The notes below the pieces were generated by a model. It was not told the DNA's origin. It did not search any database and saw nothing but the letters and a program-made list of their open reading frames with translations. 64,000 nucleotides of DNA from Pseudoalteromonas amylolytica. GTDB taxonomy: Bacteria > Pseudomonadota > Gammaproteobacteria > Enterobacterales > Alteromonadaceae. The first letter of the stretch is position 1; each line of letters begins with the position of its first letter. The position numbers and the translations under genes are program-made. Below are positions 16,656 through 25,532 of the stretch, in pieces. The DNA is taken from contig NZ_MKJU01000028.1 of assembly GCF_001854605.1 (NCBI RefSeq), positions 63,727 through 127,726 of the forward strand. Reading direction: 5' to 3'.

Positions 16656-17711
16656 ATGTTTACACAACAATCAGGCAAAGCACTTTTTCCGTTTATTATT
16701 TTAGTTCTCGTTGCCATTTTAAGCTACTTATACCTGCCCATTAGCCAAGGTCAAGTGAGCAGAGCTGCAGGTGCACCAACAACAGTCAGTGCACAAACCG
16801 CATCAATGCAGGAAAAGACATTGTATATTTCCGCCGTTGGTAGCGCCCGTGCAAACCAAGCCATTCATATCTCTAGTTCGCAAAGCGATTATATAACAGA
16901 TATTTACTTTAACGATGGTGATGTAATCAAGCAAGGCGACAAATTGGTCCAACTGCAAAATGAGCAAGAACGTTTGGCGGTAAAAGAGTTAAAGATAAAC
17001 CTCAAAGAACAACAGCGGCAACTTAAACGCCTTGAGGACTTAGCCAAAAGTCAATCAGCTGCTCGCTCACAATTAGAAACACAGCGCTCGGTTGTCGAGG
17101 CACTTCAAGCCAAGCTGCAACTAGAGCAAACGCGTCTTGATGAACTATTAATAAGTGCTCCTTTCACAGGCATTTTAGGTAAACGTCTAGTGTCTGTTGG
17201 GAGCTTTGTTAACTCTTCAACCTCTTTAACGACGCTGGATGATATCAGCATCATCAAAGTTGATTTTCAGGTACCAGAAAAGCGCCTAGCAACACTTCAT
17301 ACGGGCATGACAGTAGTAGGCAAAAGTGATGCTTATGGTGAGCGTGCATTCATAGGTCAGGTTTCACATATTGATCCTCGTATCGACAGCGCCACCCGTA
17401 GTGTACAAGTTACCGCCAGTTTCGAGAACCCAGAATCTTTACTACGCCCAGGTATGCTGATGCACCTAGAGTTAGAGCTACAGACTTATAATGCCATCAT
17501 GCTGCCAGAGAAAAGTGTTATTCCGCGCCAACAAAAACACTATGTATTTGTCATTGATGAACAGCAAAAAGCTAAACAGGTCGAAATCAATATCCTAGCC
17601 CGTTTCAATGGTTGGGTCGCTGTATCTTCGGGTGTTGAAACTGGCCAGCAGGTGATCACCGAAGGAGTGATCAAAATTCGCTCTGGCAGCACTGTATCGG
17701 TTAAGAGTTAG
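16656..17711 (+). CDS. RND efflux periplasmic adaptor (MFP)
   Basis: Membrane-fusion protein linking an inner-membrane RND pump to an outer-membrane channel. The protein has 351 residues. An N-terminal membrane anchor (ALFPFIILVLVAILSYLYL) is followed by a lipoyl half with SAVGSARANQAIHISSSQSDYI and the coiled-coil hairpin KELKINLKEQQRQLKRLEDL. The second lipoyl half (LLISAPFTGILGKRLVSVGSFV), beta-barrel and membrane-proximal domains come after it. I chose ATG 16656 over TTG 16641. It is followed 9 bases later by its pump; no TolC-type gene is in the operon, so a shared channel is likely. Confidence 0.92.
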   Translation: MFTQQSGKALFPFIILVLVAILSYLYLPISQGQVSRAAGAPTTVSAQTASMQEKTLYISAVGSARANQAIHISSSQSDYITDIYFNDGDVIKQGDKLVQLQNEQERLAVKELKINLKEQQRQLKRLEDLAKSQSAARSQLETQRSVVEALQAKLQLEQTRLDELLISAPFTGILGKRLVSVGSFVNSSTSLTTLDDISIIKVDFQVPEKRLATLHTGMTVVGKSDAYGERAFIGQVSHIDPRIDSATRSVQVTASFENPESLLRPGMLMHLELELQTYNAIMLPEKSVIPRQQKHYVFVIDEQQKAKQVEINILARFNGWVAVSSGVETGQQVITEGVIKIRSGSTVSVKS

Positions 17712-17720
17712 GAGTAGCGC

Positions 17721-20700
17721 GTGAAAATCACTGATACCGCGGTAAAACGCCCCGTTTTTGCGATCGTTGTAAACCTGTTACTGCTCACTTTTGGTATTGT
17801 TGCCTTTACGATGCTACCACTTCGTGAGTACCCAGACATTGAAACCCCCATAGTGAGTGTAAGCACCAACTACACAGGTGCATCAAGCGAAGTAGTAGAA
17901 GCAAAAATTACGCAAGTGCTTGAAAATAGAATTTCAGGTATTGAAGGTATAAAAAGTATCAACTCTTCCAGTCGCAATGGGCGCTCAAATATCACCATTG
18001 AGTTTAATATTGACCGCGATATTGATGCCGCCGCCAATGATGTGCGTGAACGCGTGTCCCGCGCACTGGATAGCTTGCCTGAACAAGTTCGCCCACCTGA
18101 GGTGTCAAAATCAAACTCAGATGAAAGCCCAATAGCTTGGTTTGTACTAAACAGTGAAACCATGAATACACTCGAACTTTCTGATTATGCGCAACGTTTT
18201 ATTGTTGATCGCATCGCGGTTGTTGATGGCGTATCTAACGTACGTATTGGCGGAGAGCGACAATACGCAATGAAAATCTGGCTCAACCGGCGCGCCATGG
18301 CTGCTCGCGGTGTTACGAGCAGCGACATAGAACAAGTATTAAGACGTGAAAATGTAGAACTCCCAGCCGGCGAAATTGAGTCGTTAGATAGAGACTTCGC
18401 CGTTCGTATTGCTCGCAGCTACAAAACCCAGGAAGATTTTGCCAATCTAATCATCAAGCGTGGTGAGCAGGGCTACCTAGTAAAATTACATGAGGTCGCG
18501 GATGTTCAACTTGAAGCGGTTGATGACGAAAGCACCTTCCGTGGTAATGGCCGTAACATGATTGGTCTAGGTATCGTCAAGCAGGCCAAAGCAAACACCT
18601 TAGATGTGGTGGACAATGCTCGTCGAGAGCTTGAAAAAATCAAACGCAATCTACCTGTTGGAACAACTATAGAAGACAGCTACGATTCCTCTGTATTCAT
18701 TCGAGAAAGTATCTATGAAGTATATCGTACGCTAGCGATAGCGATGGGGTTGGTGGTATTTGTCATCTTCATGTTCTTGGGAAATATACGCGCCACGTTA
18801 GTACCCGCTGTAACGGTACCCGTTGCTTTGGTGGCAACTTTCATGTTTTTACTCGCTATGGGCTATTCAATTAACTTACTAACATTACTTGCCTTAGTGC
18901 TAGCAATTGGCTTAGTGGTTGATGATACCATTGTTATGTTGGAGAACATTCACCGCAGAATTGAGCTAGGTGAACCACCTTTGCTCGCCGCTTATCGGGG
19001 CGCACGACAGGTAGGTTTTGCAATTATTGCTACCACATTAGTACTGATCGCGGTATTTGTGCCGCTGGTGTTTATGGATGGCCGCATCGGAGCATTGTTC
19101 ACTGAGTTTGCCATGGCAGTCAGCGCGGCTGTACTGTTCTCGAGCGTGACCGCTTTGACACTCTCCCCTGCGCTTTGCTCTAAAGTACTTAAGCCCAGCG
19201 CTAAAGAGAACCGATTCAGTCAATGGATGGAAAAAATACTCTCTCGCATAGAACAAGGCTACAGAAAAGTACTACAGGATAATTTAGCCCGCCGCTACAG
19301 CTTAGTGACAACCTTAGCCCTGGCAGGGTTTGTGAGTTTCGCCCTACTTCAACACATCCCCTCTGAGCTGACGCCAAAAGAAGACAGAGGCACCTTTTTC
19401 ATCATGATGAATGGCCCCGAAGGCGCAAGCTATGAAAACAACCTAGCCAATATGGAGCAAATAGAGCAACGCTTGTTGCCATATGTTGATAAAGGTGAAT
19501 TGAGCCGTGTGTTAGTCCGTGTGCCAGGCTGGGGTGGACAAGGTGGCGTTGCTATCGTCGGCATGCCAGATTGGGACGAACGTAAGCGGTCAACTTGGGA
19601 GGTTATGGGTGAGATAAGCTCAACAATGCGAGAGGTCACAGATGTACGTGCATTTGCCATCATGCGCAGAGGTATCGGTGGTGGTGGTCAATCGCGTCCA
19701 GTCGAGTTTGTATTACAAGGGAATGATTACGATGAGTTGGCCAAATGGCGAGACCGGATCATCAGCAGAGCACAGCAAAATCCGGGACTGGTTAGAATTG
19801 ATCATGACTATAAAGAAACCTTTCCACAGTTTTTGATAAGCATCGACAAAACCAAAGCGGCAGATTTAGGAGTGTCTATTAGCGATATCGGTCGTACGCT
19901 GGAAACCATGCTGGGACAGCGTCGCGTGACGACTTTTATCGACCGTGGTGAAGAGTACGATGTGATCTTAAAAGGGATTAAGTCTGACTTTGCGGCACCG
20001 AATGACATCCACAACATTTTTGTAAAATCACGCACTGAGGAATTGGTGCCACTGGATAGTTTAATAACCATTCGCGAAGAAGCGACCGCCGCCCGTCTGA
20101 ATCGCTATAACCGTATGCGAGCAATTACTATCTCGGCCAATCTAGCTGACAACTACACCCTTGCTGAAGCATTGGAGTTTCTAAACCAAGTTGCCAGTGA
20201 AGAAAATGATATTGACGGTGCGATAGATTATAAAGGTGAGTCTCAACTGTATTATGAAGGTGCCTCGGCAATGACATATGTATTCATTCTAGCGCTCACA
20301 GTTACCTTTTTAGTACTTGCGGCACAGTTTGAAAGCTTTGTTCACCCGCTTGTTATTATGCTCACTGTACCACTTGGTTTAGTTGGCGCTATGTACGGGT
20401 TATACATTACCGACAATACCCTCAATATCTATAGTCAGATTGGTATCGTTATGTTGATAGGGTTAAGTGCCAAAAACGGCATCCTTATTGTAGAGTTTGC
20501 CAATCAGCTTAGAGATCAAGGTATCGCGTTTGAGCAGGCTATTTTGGATGCCTCTGTGCAAAGGCTTCGCCCTATTGTAATGACATCGCTCACAACAGTG
20601 ATGAGTGCTATTCCACTGGTTTTAGCAACAGGCCCAGGTGCAGAAAGCCGCATGGTAATAGGAGTTGTAATTTTTGCGGGCGTGAGTGTTGCCACCATAC

Positions 20701-20822
20701 TGACCTTGTTTGTTATCCCATGTGCCTATAACCTGTTAGCTAAACGTACTCAATCTCCTGAGTTCATCAGTCACAAACTGGCGGCCCAGGAAGCACAGCA
20801 TAAGGAACGAAATAATGACTGA
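17721..20822 (+). CDS. RND efflux pump, inner-membrane transporter
   Basis: A proton-driven multidrug-type exporter of the HAE1/AcrB superfamily, with 1033 residues and twelve membrane helices. The N-terminus DTAVKRPVFAIVVNLLLL is typical. The proton-relay aspartates are in TM4 (LAIGLVVDDTIVMLENIHRR, Asp at about 401-402). Two large periplasmic loops are present, as is the C-terminal SAKNGILIVEFANQLRDQG repeat of the TM10 region. GTG start with a GGAG ribosome site. The gene overlaps msrA by 8 bases. Substrates cannot be predicted; it resembles the VexD/MexF-like branch only loosely. Confidence 0.93.
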   Translation: MKITDTAVKRPVFAIVVNLLLLTFGIVAFTMLPLREYPDIETPIVSVSTNYTGASSEVVEAKITQVLENRISGIEGIKSINSSSRNGRSNITIEFNIDRDIDAAANDVRERVSRALDSLPEQVRPPEVSKSNSDESPIAWFVLNSETMNTLELSDYAQRFIVDRIAVVDGVSNVRIGGERQYAMKIWLNRRAMAARGVTSSDIEQVLRRENVELPAGEIESLDRDFAVRIARSYKTQEDFANLIIKRGEQGYLVKLHEVADVQLEAVDDESTFRGNGRNMIGLGIVKQAKANTLDVVDNARRELEKIKRNLPVGTTIEDSYDSSVFIRESIYEVYRTLAIAMGLVVFVIFMFLGNIRATLVPAVTVPVALVATFMFLLAMGYSINLLTLLALVLAIGLVVDDTIVMLENIHRRIELGEPPLLAAYRGARQVGFAIIATTLVLIAVFVPLVFMDGRIGALFTEFAMAVSAAVLFSSVTALTLSPALCSKVLKPSAKENRFSQWMEKILSRIEQGYRKVLQDNLARRYSLVTTLALAGFVSFALLQHIPSELTPKEDRGTFFIMMNGPEGASYENNLANMEQIEQRLLPYVDKGELSRVLVRVPGWGGQGGVAIVGMPDWDERKRSTWEVMGEISSTMREVTDVRAFAIMRRGIGGGGQSRPVEFVLQGNDYDELAKWRDRIISRAQQNPGLVRIDHDYKETFPQFLISIDKTKAADLGVSISDIGRTLETMLGQRRVTTFIDRGEEYDVILKGIKSDFAAPNDIHNIFVKSRTEELVPLDSLITIREEATAARLNRYNRMRAITISANLADNYTLAEALEFLNQVASEENDIDGAIDYKGESQLYYEGASAMTYVFILALTVTFLVLAAQFESFVHPLVIMLTVPLGLVGAMYGLYITDNTLNIYSQIGIVMLIGLSAKNGILIVEFANQLRDQGIAFEQAILDASVQRLRPIVMTSLTTVMSAIPLVLATGPGAESRMVIGVVIFAGVSVATILTLFVIPCAYNLLAKRTQSPEFISHKLAAQEAQHKERNND

Positions 20823-21357
20823 GGTACAGATTGCGACTTTGGGTGGTGGCTGCTTTTGGTGTATAGACGCTGCATTTCGTCGCGTAAAAGGAGTTTTAGA
20901 AGTACGCTCGGGTTACTGTGGTGGACATACACAACAACCCACATACGAGCAAATTTGTCACGGCGACAGTGGTCATGCTGAGGTGGTTGAAATTAAATTT
21001 GATCCACAACAAATAAGCTACGTACAAGTGTTAGAGATGTTTTTTACGTTGCACGACCCTACGCAACTAAATCGTCAAGGTAATGATATTGGTACTCAAT
21101 ATCGAAGTGTGGTGTTTTACCATAATGAACAACAGCTGCAACAGGCCAAGACAACTATAGAATCGGTACAACAACAGTACATGGCCCCAGTTGTTACTGA
21201 GCTCAGTGAAGCATGCCAGTTTTATAGTGCTGAAAGCTACCATCAAGATTATTATACTAACAATCGGGCGCAAGGTTATTGTAGTGTGATGATAGCGCCA
21301 AAGCTGGCAAAGTTTCAGCACCAGTTTAGCCAGCAGTTGCTAGAAGACGACACATAG
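20815..21357 (+). CDS. msrA: Peptide methionine-S-sulfoxide reductase
   Basis: Repairs methionine-S-sulfoxide in proteins using thioredoxin. The protein has 180 residues. The catalytic motif GGGCFWC is at about 10-16, followed by VKGVLEVRSGYCGG. GHAEVVEIKFDP, GNDIGTQYRSVVFY and the substrate-proximal AESYHQDYY are all present. The start (AGGAA ribosome site) lies inside the end of the efflux pump gene, so it is co-transcribed with the RND operon, a possible link between drug export and oxidative damage repair (inference). Confidence 0.96.
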   Translation: MTEVQIATLGGGCFWCIDAAFRRVKGVLEVRSGYCGGHTQQPTYEQICHGDSGHAEVVEIKFDPQQISYVQVLEMFFTLHDPTQLNRQGNDIGTQYRSVVFYHNEQQLQQAKTTIESVQQQYMAPVVTELSEACQFYSAESYHQDYYTNNRAQGYCSVMIAPKLAKFQHQFSQQLLEDDT

Positions 21358-21372
21358 AATGCAAGCAAGCAC

Positions 21373-21405
21373 AAAGGCGGATTGTTGTTTCATCCGCCTT
21401 TTTAA
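21373..21405 (+). terminator. Rho-independent terminator after msrA
   Basis: The 10-base stem AAAGGCGGAT (21373-21382) pairs with ATCCGCCTTT (21392-21401) and is followed by a U-run. It also sits 18 bases beyond the converging btuB stop and could serve both strands. Confidence 0.85.
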
Positions 21406-21422
21406 TTTACTTTGAAGTACCT

Positions 21423-23297
21423 TTAAAAGCTAATTGACACGCCAACATATGCTTGCCTACCCAGCGGCACATATCCTAGTATTTGCCCATCGCTCGCAAG
21501 CCCAGTCGCAGCTGTCAAATAGGTTTTATCACCCAGATTTTCCAGTCGTGCTGTCAGTTTCACATTATCAAACAGCGCATAGTTTGCGGCCAAGTTAAAA
21601 ACAGTGTAGCCGCTGAGTTCTTTGTTATGTGTATTGAACTGACTATCATACAAGGTGATGGTTGGCCTTGAGGAACGATAAATCATGGTAAGGCTAGCAT
21701 CTAACTTGTCCCAAGACTTAGATAAGGTATAGTTAAAAGCAGTATCTGGTCGACGAACTAAGTCTTCACCCGTTGTCTTATCTTTAGCATCGAGCAAGGT
21801 TAGATTAACTTTATGCTCAAACCCTAAAGCTGAAGCCGTTGCCGATAATTCCACCCCTTTCATAGCCGCTTGATCAACGTTAGCCGCAACATATTTGCCG
21901 CTTTCACCTAGCAAACTGACAATCAGTTGATCGATTTTGTTATTAAATACCGCCACATCGTATTTACCCCAGCGAGTATCGAGTGTGACACCAAATTCGC
22001 TGTTACTTGCCTCTTCCGGCTTAATATCTGGGTTTGGCAAATACCAAGGGCTATTTTTAACATACGCATGTGTCAAAGTCGGCGCTCTAAATGCTGTACC
22101 GTGATTGACCCTAAAGGTAACCATGTTGTTGACCTGATAGCCGATACCCGCTGTGTATGTATTGGCTCTACCATGAAAGTCATAGTCATCAGTTCTTACA
22201 ACCGCATTTGCCAGCCATGGGCCTTGCTCAAAGAAGCCCCCTACAAATATGGCTTTATTAGTACGGTCTGAGTGGCTGAATTCGGCTGATGCATTACTCA
22301 AATCTTCATTGAGCTGACTCACACCCGCTGCAAGTTGTAAAGTTTCAGACCAGCGATACAACGCACGATACTCAACTTCTACACGCTCGGTACTATAAAC
22401 ATCATGATTTGGCGTACCTACTTGCGTATTCTCCTGCTGAGAAACGCTCACGCTGGCATAGTGCTGTAGCTGATCATGTTGCTTTTCCCAGGCAAGCTTG
22501 GTGGTATAGTTTTCAAACTCGTAGGCATCATTGCCCCAAGCATTATCATATTCGCCTTCTCCCTCGCTATACTGAGCGCGTGCAGAAACAGTCCCTATAT
22601 CTTCATGATCATAGCTTAAGTTGAAGCCAATATTTTTATTGCGATAGCCGTCACTATCGTGATCTTTAGTCAATGGCAACTGAGGGTCTTTGCTCGTTAC
22701 ATCATAGCCATCAGTATCCTCATAGCCCAGATTGAAACTCAATGAAAGCGAGTCGGTATTGAACTGCCCTGCTTGTTGATAGTTCACATAGTTGTGACTG
22801 CCTGACGTTAAACTAATTTGCTGTTGCTGCGCTTTACGCGTAATGATGTTGATCACGCCCGCCAATGCATCGGAGCCATAAACTGCCGCTTTGGCACCTT
22901 TTACCACTTCAATGCGTTCAATACTGTTAAGAGGAATGTTAGTAAATGCTACATCACCAGAGTTAGCATCGCTCACTCGCACGCCGTCAATCAATACCAA
23001 CACATGTTTAGTGGTGGCACCGCGCACAAAAACACTGGCTTTTTGGCCAAAGCCCCCGTTTCTCACTACGTCAACACCAGCAACAGTGTTAAGCAATGAC
23101 GGTAAATCTCTAAGGTTGCTTTGCTCAATTTCCTCACGCTCAATCACGTTAACAGTTGTGAGGGTGTTGTTGATTGATTGCTCGAATTTGTTCGCGGTAA
23201 CGGTAATACGCTCAATGTGTTCGTTCTGAGCTTGTGCCCAAACGTCAGACGACACAGCAGCCAAAATAGCCACTGCCAAAATAGATTTGTTTTGCAT
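21423..23297 (-). CDS. btuB: TonB-dependent vitamin B12 receptor
   Basis: Outer-membrane transporter for cobalamin. The protein is 624 residues from ATG 23297; the longer open frame upstream belongs to the riboswitch leader, not to protein. Signal peptide LAVAILAAVSSDVWA, then a TonB-box-like IERITVTANKF. The plug domain includes LPSLLNTVAGVDVVRNGG and VLVLIDGVRVSDANSGD. A 22-strand-type barrel ends in the aromatic QAYVGVSISF. The preceding cobalamin riboswitch makes the substrate assignment firm, and its repression by B12 is expected. No btuFCD genes are nearby. Confidence 0.94.
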   Translation of the reverse strand: MQNKSILAVAILAAVSSDVWAQAQNEHIERITVTANKFEQSINNTLTTVNVIEREEIEQSNLRDLPSLLNTVAGVDVVRNGGFGQKASVFVRGATTKHVLVLIDGVRVSDANSGDVAFTNIPLNSIERIEVVKGAKAAVYGSDALAGVINIITRKAQQQQISLTSGSHNYVNYQQAGQFNTDSLSLSFNLGYEDTDGYDVTSKDPQLPLTKDHDSDGYRNKNIGFNLSYDHEDIGTVSARAQYSEGEGEYDNAWGNDAYEFENYTTKLAWEKQHDQLQHYASVSVSQQENTQVGTPNHDVYSTERVEVEYRALYRWSETLQLAAGVSQLNEDLSNASAEFSHSDRTNKAIFVGGFFEQGPWLANAVVRTDDYDFHGRANTYTAGIGYQVNNMVTFRVNHGTAFRAPTLTHAYVKNSPWYLPNPDIKPEEASNSEFGVTLDTRWGKYDVAVFNNKIDQLIVSLLGESGKYVAANVDQAAMKGVELSATASALGFEHKVNLTLLDAKDKTTGEDLVRRPDTAFNYTLSKSWDKLDASLTMIYRSSRPTITLYDSQFNTHNKELSGYTVFNLAANYALFDNVKLTARLENLGDKTYLTAATGLASDGQILGYVPLGRQAYVGVSISF

Positions 23298-23345
23298 GAT
23301 ATCCTCAGACTTGCGCCCACCGCACAAGTAAAACAGTAAGTCGAC

Positions 23346-23510
23346 TTCAAGGCCGGTCTCCGGACTTAGCCTTTTAGGCATCACCGTTGCGGGGGCAGTG
23401 TTGGATTTCACTCAGTCCCATGATTGGCACCAACTTCCCGATTATCTTAGCAAACTAACTGATACGAACCGATCTGGATAACACGACGTTACCAAGCTAA
23501 GCACCTTGAA
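23346..23510 (-). ncRNA. Cobalamin riboswitch controlling btuB
   Basis: On the minus strand the leader carries the B12-box (AAGTCCGGAGACCGGCC, about 23349-23367), the GCCCCCGCAACGGTGA element and a GGGAAG core segment. P1 is closed by TTCAAGG at its 5' end pairing with CCTTGAA at its 3' end (plus-strand 23504-23510 and 23346-23352). It lies between a sigma-70-type promoter and the btuB start, about 50 bases before the ATG. Adenosylcobalamin binding is expected to repress btuB expression. Confidence 0.93.
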
Positions 23511-23520
23511 AAGAGGCGCT

Positions 23521-23549
23521 ATTGTGCGAAGTTTATGGATGATTGTCAA
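23521..23549 (-). promoter_or_regulatory. Sigma-70 promoter of the btuB leader
   Basis: On the minus strand a perfect -35 TTGACA (plus-strand 23544-23549), a 17-base spacer and a -10 CACAAT (23521-23526) are seen. Transcription would begin close to 23514, immediately before the riboswitch P1 stem. Confidence 0.75.
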
Positions 23550-23564
23550 TGGACGTCTAGAAAT

Positions 23565-23596
23565 CTAAAGCAAGTAAGAGGTGTTACTTGCTTTAG
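23565..23596 (-). terminator. Long hairpin after yajQ, probable terminator
   Basis: A perfect 13-base stem, CTAAAGCAAGTAA (23565-23577) and TTACTTGCTTTAG (23584-23596), with a 6-base loop lies downstream of yajQ and just upstream of the btuB promoter. The U-run is weak. Confidence 0.55.
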
Positions 23597-23645
23597 CGGC
23601 AGATGAACTGGCAAAAAACACAATTAACGAATTGCTGCGCCAGCA

Positions 23646-24128
23646 TTAATCGCGGAAATTTTTGAACTGAAACGGTTGTCCTAACTCGCTGGTGCGGATC
23701 AGCTGCATCACTTCTTGTAAGTCATCACGTTTTTTACCTGTCACTCGGACTTCTTCACCCTGAATCGCAGCTTGTACTTTAATTTTTGAGTCTTTGATAA
23801 GCTTGACCAACTTCTTGGCCATATCTTTCTCAATTCCCTGCTTTAAGCCTACTTTACGTGATACATGTTTGCCCGCACGCTCAATATCTTTAAGCTCTAA
23901 GCTTGCCACATCCAAACCACGTTTAGATGCTTTACTCGCTAAAATATCAAACAACTGCATTACTTGTGGATCAGCTTCCGCTTTTAACGTGATCACATCA
24001 TTGTTTAATTCGATAGATGCATCAACACCACGAAAATCATAACGTGTTTCCAGTTCTCGTTTTGCGTTATCAACCGCATTTTTTGCTTCTGTCATTTCAA
24101 TTTCAGACACAATGTCAAAAGAAGGCAT
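23646..24128 (-). CDS. yajQ: YajQ-family nucleotide-binding protein
   Basis: A 160-residue cytoplasmic protein of the YajQ/UPF0234 family, members of which bind c-di-GMP or nucleotides and act as signalling effectors. The diagnostic N-terminus [12 protein letters not shown] is present, as are [34 protein letters not shown] and the C-terminal [13 protein letters not shown]. Length is standard. The start has a good ribosome site (GGAGA). It is divergent from the VanZ-like gene. Together with the EAL-HDOD and GGDEF-EAL proteins, it is one of three c-di-GMP-linked genes in this window, though not in the same operon. Confidence 0.93.
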   Translation of the reverse strand: MPSFDIVSEIEMTEAKNAVDNAKRELETRYDFRGVDASIELNNDVITLKAEADPQVMQLFDILASKASKRGLDVASLELKDIERAGKHVSRKVGLKQGIEKDMAKKLVKLIKDSKIKVQAAIQGEEVRVTGKKRDDLQEVMQLIRTSELGQPFQFKNFRD

Positions 24129-24268
24129 GTTATTCTCCTAAAATATGAATATCGCGATTATATCAACCTAAAATAAGAATGTGGGAAAAAAGTGATATTC
24201 ACCCACCAGCCAGTTTTAGGTGATATACTTGACCCCAAATTAGCGGCTATTTATCTTTAGGAAGTATA

Positions 24269-24619
24269 GTGACAAGGCGCGTTTATCAAGTTTTATTATT
24301 GGTTACCCTCGCAGTATGTACCTATTTGTTTGCCAAAGAGTTTCAACATTCAGGTATTCGCTTTCAACATGCGGACAAAGTAGTTCATTTTTTAATATTT
24401 TTTAGTCTCGCCTTTATCATGCACCATGCGTTTAAGTGGCCTACTATCACACAACTTGTTTTATTGGCCAGTTATGGCATTGGTATAGAGGTCATGCAGG
24501 ATAGCCTACCTTACAGACAAGCCTCTCTTGGAGACTTCATCGCTGACTTTTTGGGCGCTCTGAGTTACTATGCCATATATATAGCACTCAATAAGTGGCG
24601 TACAAAAAAGTATGACTGA
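24269..24619 (+). CDS. VanZ-like membrane protein
   Basis: A small 116-residue integral membrane protein with about four hydrophobic helices (VYQVLLLVTLAVCTYLF; VVHFLIFFSLAFIMHHAF; TQLVLLASYGIGIEVMQ; FIADFLGALSYYAIYIAL). It has the VanZ-family pattern HADKVVHF near the start and EVMQDSLPYRQASLGDFIAD. GTG start with AGGAAG upstream. Function of chromosomal VanZ-like proteins outside glycopeptide resistance is not settled. It overlaps panE by 8 bases. Confidence 0.8.
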   Translation: MTRRVYQVLLLVTLAVCTYLFAKEFQHSGIRFQHADKVVHFLIFFSLAFIMHHAFKWPTITQLVLLASYGIGIEVMQDSLPYRQASLGDFIADFLGALSYYAIYIALNKWRTKKYD

Positions 24620-25505
24620 TATTCACATTGTTGGCGCAGGCGCAATTGGTCTGTCATTTGCGCACGCTCTGAGTCAACGTCATAATGTGTCGGTGATTAC
24701 ACGCACTCTTCCTACCGATAAATGGCTTATCAGCGAACACCTAGGCACCAAAGTAATTAATGCCAAGCCAGTTGTACTAGCGCATACCCAGTCTCTATCT
24801 ATCGCCAATTGTTTTATTTGCGTAAAGGCCTATCAACTGCCACAGGCGATTGCCGATGTACTCCCCTATTTGTCTGATCATGCCAACCTCTTTATTAGTC
24901 ATAATGGCATGTGTGATTTGAGTGAAGTTCTTGACCAGCTCAAACCAAACCAAGCACTATTTTTTATCAGTACCGCTCGTGGTGCATTAAAGCTAGATGA
25001 TAACCATGTAAAAATAACCGGCTCTGGTGATACGTATTTAGGTGCCTGTAACACGCAGGCTCATTCAATTATTAAACATATATTTGGGATTTATTTTTCA
25101 GGTATATTATCGCAGAGCTTTATTCATGAAGATATGACGCTATTGCGCTGGCAAAAGTTGTTAGTCAATATCGCAATCAACCCTTTAAGCGCGTTACATC
25201 AAGTTCCAAATGGGCAACTACGCCAACCAAAATTCAGTGCCACAATCCTCGCTTTACTCAATGAAGCCTGTACGGTTGCAAACAAAGCAGGTATTAAAGT
25301 CACTTTGTCTCAAGCCTTGGATAACGCATATCAAGTAATGTCTCGCACCAGTGCTAACTTTTCTTCTATGGCGCAGGATGTAAAGCATGGTAGAAAAACT
25401 GAAATTGAGGCAATCTGTGGCTATGTTGTTGCTCAGGGTCAATTACTTAATGTGTCAACACCATACAATGCTCAGATGCTGCAAGCACTTATAAATAAGC
25501 ACTAA
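24612..25505 (+). CDS. panE: 2-dehydropantoate 2-reductase
   Basis: NADPH-dependent reduction of ketopantoate to pantoate in pantothenate/CoA synthesis. The protein has 297 residues. The Rossmann motif GAGAIGLSFA is at about 7-16, the conserved CVKAYQLPQA at about 73-82, and the catalytic-helix segment LLRWQKLLVNIAINPLSAL at about 176-194. GRKTEIEAICGYVV occurs near the C-terminus. The start overlaps the VanZ-like gene. coaD, another CoA-pathway gene, lies 2.4 kb downstream, but thiI and the tetR gene intervene on the other strand. Confidence 0.9.
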   Translation: MTDIHIVGAGAIGLSFAHALSQRHNVSVITRTLPTDKWLISEHLGTKVINAKPVVLAHTQSLSIANCFICVKAYQLPQAIADVLPYLSDHANLFISHNGMCDLSEVLDQLKPNQALFFISTARGALKLDDNHVKITGSGDTYLGACNTQAHSIIKHIFGIYFSGILSQSFIHEDMTLLRWQKLLVNIAINPLSALHQVPNGQLRQPKFSATILALLNEACTVANKAGIKVTLSQALDNAYQVMSRTSANFSSMAQDVKHGRKTEIEAICGYVVAQGQLLNVSTPYNAQMLQALINKH

Positions 25506-25531
25506 AAAGCCGAGACTCGCTCGGCTTTTTT
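25504..25531. terminator. Bidirectional terminator panE/thiI
   Basis: An 11-base perfect stem, AAAAAGCCGAG (25504-25514) and CTCGGCTTTTT (25520-25530), with a 5-base loop has A/T runs on both sides. It lies between converging panE and thiI and ends 2 bases before the thiI stop codon. Confidence 0.9.
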
Positions 25532-25532
25532 A

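Noticed and set aside
23298..23411. N-terminal extension of the btuB reading frame
   Set aside because: This stretch codes through the B12-box and riboswitch core; the signal peptide begins cleanly at ATG 23297, so the upstream frame is leader RNA, not protein.
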